A stretch of DNA of 64,000 bases, taken from Membranipora membranacea. Taxonomy: Eukaryota; Bryozoa; Gymnolaemata; Cheilostomatida; Membraniporidae. Under the pieces are notes generated by a model, which searched no databases, was not told the origin of the DNA, and worked only from the letters and a program-made list of their open reading frames with translations. The first letter of the stretch is position 1; each line of letters begins with the position of its first letter. Location of the stretch: assembly GCA_914767715.1 (NCBI GenBank), contig OU612069.1, forward strand, positions 22,069,387-22,133,386, in the 5' to 3' direction. Shown piece by piece: positions 60,001-64,000 of the stretch. Made by a program: the position numbers and the translations under genes.

Positions 60001-63000
60001 AAGTTTTGGTGCAGTCAAACACCGACTCTCCATCGATGTTTATCACCACAATGTACCGGAGAGAAATTGTCGCTGGATTACTGTAGATGCTTCCAGTTTT
60101 AAGATCAAAGCTATCTACGAATTTTGAAGGTACAAACTAAGGATGGTTTTCTTCAACACAATATTGAAATTGCTTTACATTAAATTTGGAATTGTTGTAA
60201 AAAATGGCGACAAGCGATAGTAGGGTTTGACACAACATATTAAATATTTTTGCCACATTGTATACACTGTGCAACAAGCCAGCAAAATGATAATGTCACA
60301 CAAATCACCGGTACTATCACCATTGAGCATATGCTACCTGTTTCTTTCTAATCACTGTCACATTTGCTTAATCGATTACTAACAGGATATTAAAGTAAAT
60401 ACAACAAAACCAAGATAAAAAGGAGTGAAATCACAGTTTGTCAGTTTTGTGCAGCATGCATTGACCAAGTTCAATCACAAATACAAAGAACACATACCCT
60501 GTATCCACAGTAATCTTAGTGAGTCTAGCCTGTAGTTTATCTCTGCACATCTCCATTAGTACTATCTTCTCACACAGATCATTACTATGATCTATAGAGT
60601 TAGTCAGCTCTACAGTTAACTTATTATTCTGCTCTTCTAGTAAATCTGATCTCTCCTTCAGCTTACGATACTCCAGTGAACTGTAATATTATCAGAGAAA
60701 GTTAGACCACCTGAGAAAATCCAAGTGGTAGAAATTTATAGCGTCTAAGCTACCAGGTATGTCATTTACATTCATTGTCTCGCCTTCAAACTTTGATTCA
60801 ATTTTCTCAGCTTGACATAATGGTAGGTTGTCCTCTCACATCAAAAAGGAAGGCAACTCCATAAAACCTTTCAATGTCCCATAGAAAGATCAGTGAGTTA
60901 GAGTCCCAAACTCCCTGGAATAATTTGGTTTCGAATAATTCACTCAATAATACGATTTAAGATGTTATGTACCCTAAAACTTGAGAGGGTCTCACACAAC
61001 TGCTGTAAAATACAACAGCCCAGATAATGGGATAGAGTACTTACGTGACAGGATCTGAGAGAGAAGTAGGGAGCTGTCCTGAGACAGCCTGACCTTGTAG
61101 CTCAGATACTAAGGCTTTTAGACGGAGGATCTCAGCTACATGGGGGTCTCTGTTTACTATTGGCTTGTTCTTTATCTTTCTAGCTCTGAAACATAGGGCA
61201 GCATGTATAACTTAAAGACGTCACCAGTAATAAATTTCATTATGGAAATGTTGACATTGTAAATGGTGCGCTGTTATTATTTGATATCTGTAGGGACAGT
61301 TGTTGATGTTCGTTATGATACCCATCTGAATCAACCCAACATATTTTCCTGGGGCCTCTATCAAGATACACTACATCGATATGAATCCGACCACACAAGC
61401 AATACACTTTTCCCATGAACCTGTAAACTGTGATTTGATGATGATTTTATTTCAAAGTTTGAAGAAGACAAACCAGGTAGCCACAGAGTTCTGACAGAAA
61501 CTCATGCGGTGAAATGGGGTAGAGGGGATTCATCTGATCAAAGAATAGCTTCCATTTCATTTGAAGATCTGTACTCATTACTTCGTCCCATTTGCCATCA
61601 CAATGTATTCGGATAATTACTTGGCTATCAAATCCTGTTACAAGTTGTGACTAATGTAACTCAAAGCTTTTGTGCTTTTACTGAGCAAGTATAATTACAA
61701 CTGGTCAAGCAGTGTATGTTCAACCATCAGAGAGCTGTGTGGTGTTTTATTTTGTCTCACCATTTTACAATCTACCTATTCATAATGGAATATATCTATC
61801 TGATTACGAGATGAGACTATTATGCTATACACACTCAATGTCATTGTAAGTAAAGATCATCATTGATTAATATATTTCAGCATTTAATTAGATTCCTTTG
61901 TTTTGACTGACTTATGAACTGTTTGATTGTCAAAATAATTATCCTCTTTATTGTAATTTGCAATGTGTAATGAAGACTAGGAAAATGGATCAGCACCTAT
62001 CTTATCAGGTTTATTTTTATAGAGAGCACAACCATCACTCGCTCATCACACCGCACAGCTAACATACACCCAAATCTGCAGGGTTAGAGTCTCAGAAGGT
62101 CATAATTTGTAAGTTCATATTAACCGATTTTGATTATATTATAATGATTGTTTTATGCCAAACCTGCTCTGTTTATGTAATATCGTATAATTTTGAACGT
62201 TTATAGAATCTTATCATAACAATTGTCATCTTTATACAGGTTACGATATCAATACAATCAGTTAACTTTTACGACAAGACCTATCCTGCAACAGTGCTTA
62301 AGCCACCCAAACAATGTGATACATGGCACCTCAAAGTTTAATATGACTAATAACATATAGTCTTATAAATTGGTACATCTGTTATATAAATCTAACCTGT
62401 CAGCATATCTGAGCGTGTTCAGTGTCTCCTCCATATTAGAATCAGCAGGACTTATACAGGCCATCATCAGTGTGTAAGAGTTACCCCCTAATGAATCTGT
62501 ATAATATTAATAAATATTGATTAATTATACATTATAGACATGTCCATACGTTCAGTTAAAGATACTTGTTACACGATTGACATTATATGTAACTTTCAAG
62601 GTACGAAAATAGATGCTTCATAGGGTGTTGGCAATTCAAATGATGGCAAAAGGAATGCTGTACCAGCTGTCATGATATGTTTAGTTGGGTATGGAGAATG
62701 GCTTTCTCATTGACACAGACATTATTGTGATTTCGAGAAAAAAAAGCTTGAGTCCGTTTGTACAAGGAAAAAAAACAACAGTATGATCAAACCCATATAC
62801 GTTGATGTGGGGGGAGGTCTCCACCTCAGATGATGAATCTGTAAAACAAGAACTTACCTTGAAGAAGACGTGTAAGTTTACTGTCTCTGTAAGGTATGTG
62901 GGCCGCATTCTTCCTTTTCTTGTCATCTCCCAGAGCTGATACTACATTACCCAGAGCTAACAAACCTGTAACAGAGAGGTAAAATGTCGGCTGCCTCTTC

Positions 63001-64000
63001 AAAGAGGATATCATTCAATGCATTGGATTTGTGGGTTTTTCAATATCGAAACAGGCTTCCTTCTCAAGGCAGGTTTGTTTCTGAACAAATAATAAACTCA
63101 AAGATAATTAAAGGGAGGACAATTCCCGGCCTAATGACCTTTACTTAAAACCGACCATGTTTGATTCGATTTACCTGCTCAAGTAAAGACTGCCCTTGAT
63201 CGAGATCAAGTTTGAGTACACAAAGCTTGTTTCAGCCTTGGTTAGAGCTTGGTTAGACAGTCGTTTGTCTCTGGTGATTGCTGAGAGCTTACCTGTAACT
63301 ACACTTACCTAGATTAATGTTGATACCCTCTTTTCTTCTGTCACCCTCCGCTCCTGTTTTCTTGATTCGCTCTGATCCAGCCAGATCCACTAGATGGAAC
63401 TTTGCGCTCCAGTGATCTTCTCTACAAAACAAACCAAAGCTACAAACTCTGATACAATCACATGTGCTCAATAGTATATGGGCCTGTCTTGATCTGGATT
63501 CATACAATGTGCCAGCATTTCGATTCACTGGTAAGCCACCGTCTGTTCATCGGGGAGAAACTCAAATTCAAGGTATACAGGATCAGATATGATCAAGGGT
63601 TGTATTACGATATGAAAGAAACACCGTCATGATAAGTTGGCAAGTCAGCATGCGCTGATCATAAAATTATATCCATGAAAGCTGGGGAATAAAACGTAGT
63701 ACAGGTCAATCAGAAGGTATGTTACTGCATATGTAAAATGTGGTGTTACCGTTTAGACAGGACAACTGATCAAATAAGCTTACCATTTTCCTGTTTTGAT
63801 TCCAACAATCATACTCAAGGAAGCATGAATCATAATATCGTAGCACATGTACATAAACCTCAAACTAGGATCACAAAATACACAATAACCATATTCATAT
63901 AAATACAGAGACCAGTAAAGTTCCAAACATGACATAATACTTACGGTTGTGTTTTATTTTGCTGCTCTATATGAATGGTGAATATAGCGTGACTTCTACT
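47558..64000 (-). CDS. KIF4: Chromokinesin KIF4 (kinesin-4), 5' part beyond window
   Basis: Plus-end-directed chromosome and midzone motor. 23 exons join in one frame: 63945-64000, 63309-63421, 62858-62965, 62397-62496, 61045-61185, 60498-60680, 59653-59798, 58953-59140, 58176-58352, 56923-57117, 56299-56451, 55827-55904, 55399-55551, 54926-55065, 54544-54670, 53815-53958, 52956-53045, 51264-51387, 50035-50156, 49551-49683, 48746-48951, 48108-48279, 47558-47673 (1054 visible residues). Motor: SRSH (switch I), VDLAGSE (switch II), [30 protein letters not shown], ending [11 protein letters not shown] long coiled coil follows with KIF4-typical stretches ([28 protein letters not shown]). Then come an acidic patch and a Cys-rich domain (CLCKTNC, CSCR, CGPLCGC) like the Fe-S-binding one of KIF4, and a basic tail ending YFGSPV. 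Total length would fit the ~1230 aa usual for KIF4. Confidence 0.97.
48524..48576. repeat. Inverted repeat, ~23-bp arms
   Basis: TGTCTTGACAAGCTTTG is followed by its reverse complement CAAAGCTTGTCAAGACA around a C-rich loop, with TTGTTG/CAACAA extending the stem. It lies in a KIF4 intron. Confidence 0.85.
51015..51160 (-). repeat. Truncated SINE of the second family
   Basis: Shares GAGGGTGCTGGGGGCTAG-type sequence, CCTTGAAAGCTCCC-like words and the TCACCATCCC end with 40147-40520, but lacks much of the middle. It lies in a KIF4 intron. Confidence 0.65.
51371..52590 (-). repeat. Minisatellite of ~30 x 41 bp carrying KIF4 splice acceptors
   Basis: The array starts inside the KIF4 exon ending at 51387 and fills most of the preceding intron. 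On the minus strand each unit reads TTTTGTCTCTCACAG and then TCTATGCAGTTAGACCTG, which is the polypyrimidine tract, AG acceptor and first coding bases of that exon. Unit length is 41 bp (for example from 52268 to 52309). The exon start encodes SMQLDL. Units nearest the exon and at the far end are the most diverged. Confidence 0.95.
53440..53750. repeat. Foldback element, imperfect
   Basis: Left arm words AATAATTTGCACAAACT and TTAAAATCAGGTATGAAGTTAA pair with TTAATTTCATACCCTGATTTT and AGTTTGTGCAATTCATTTGCCC on the right, around a loop that itself has inverted segments (GTAGTGATGAAGTTA and TAACTTCATCACCC). A half copy lies at 58790-58940. Both are in KIF4 introns. Confidence 0.75.
57771..58059. 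repeat. Long nested inverted repeat (foldback)
   Basis: The outer arms of 79 bp (57771-57849 and 57981-58059) are reverse complements with one mismatch. The inner arms of 33 bp (57908-57940 and 57951-57983) are perfect, with a 10-base loop. The left side has 58 unmatched bases between inner and outer arm. It lies in the KIF4 intron between exons 57117 and 58176. Confidence 0.95.
58790..58940. repeat. Half copy of the 53.4-kb foldback element
   Basis: Contains ACTGCTGCCACT, CAATTTGCACAAACTA and AAAATCAGGGTGTGAAATTAA like the left arm at 53440-53575. It ends 13 bases before the KIF4 exon at 58953. Confidence 0.65.

Overview
The window is AT-rich nuclear DNA of an animal. Short coding exons are split by introns of a few hundred bases with GT-AG borders, there is a kinesin-4 gene, a cluster of SRCR/EGF/CCP (sushi) receptor genes, and many tRNA-derived SINEs, minisatellites and foldback elements. 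Receptors mixing SRCR, EGF and CCP modules suggest a marine invertebrate, most likely a deuterostome (hemichordate, echinoderm or cephalochordate). This is inference; no species can be named from the sequence alone.

Layout. (1) 1-1377 is the 3' end of a plus-strand gene for a Cys-rich protein of unknown function; 10706-12745 is a complete related gene (208 aa, signal peptide, five exons). They share the exon phases of the penultimate exon and an x-V-C-C-x-x-Y-I motif. A copy of the second gene's last-exon end and 3' UTR lies at about 18832-19065. (2) 4.4-8.3 kb is a repeat nest with hairpin-bearing repeats and a decayed tyrosine-recombinase element between 47-bp direct repeats. (3) 13.3-19.8 kb is a mosaic of local duplications, a 42-bp minisatellite and one RecQ-like helicase exon. 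(4) 22.1-44.1 kb, minus strand, holds three tandem paralogs of one membrane receptor family. The 5'-most copy (36723-44087) assembles from 13 exons into an intact 655-residue protein: signal peptide, SRCR, EGF, six CCP modules, Ser/Thr-rich stalk, one membrane helix and a short cytoplasmic tail. The middle copy (30045-35545) and last copy (22077-28300) keep recognisable exons but carry missing exons, splice-site changes, frameshifts or an in-frame stop, and look like decaying copies. (5) 46.2-64.0 kb, minus strand, holds most of a chromokinesin KIF4 gene. It was read exon by exon with all phases consistent, from the Ser-Arg-Ser-His of the motor domain to the stop codon (1054 residues visible); its N-terminal part lies beyond the right edge.

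Three signals stand out. A minisatellite of about 30 copies of 41 bp in a KIF4 intron repeats the 3' splice acceptor and first coding bases of the next exon. The last coding exon of KIF4 is tandemly duplicated and both copies are intact. The receptor cluster pairs one intact gene with two eroding paralogs. Exon borders were assigned by eye from splice consensus, phase and paralog alignment; no transcript data were available.
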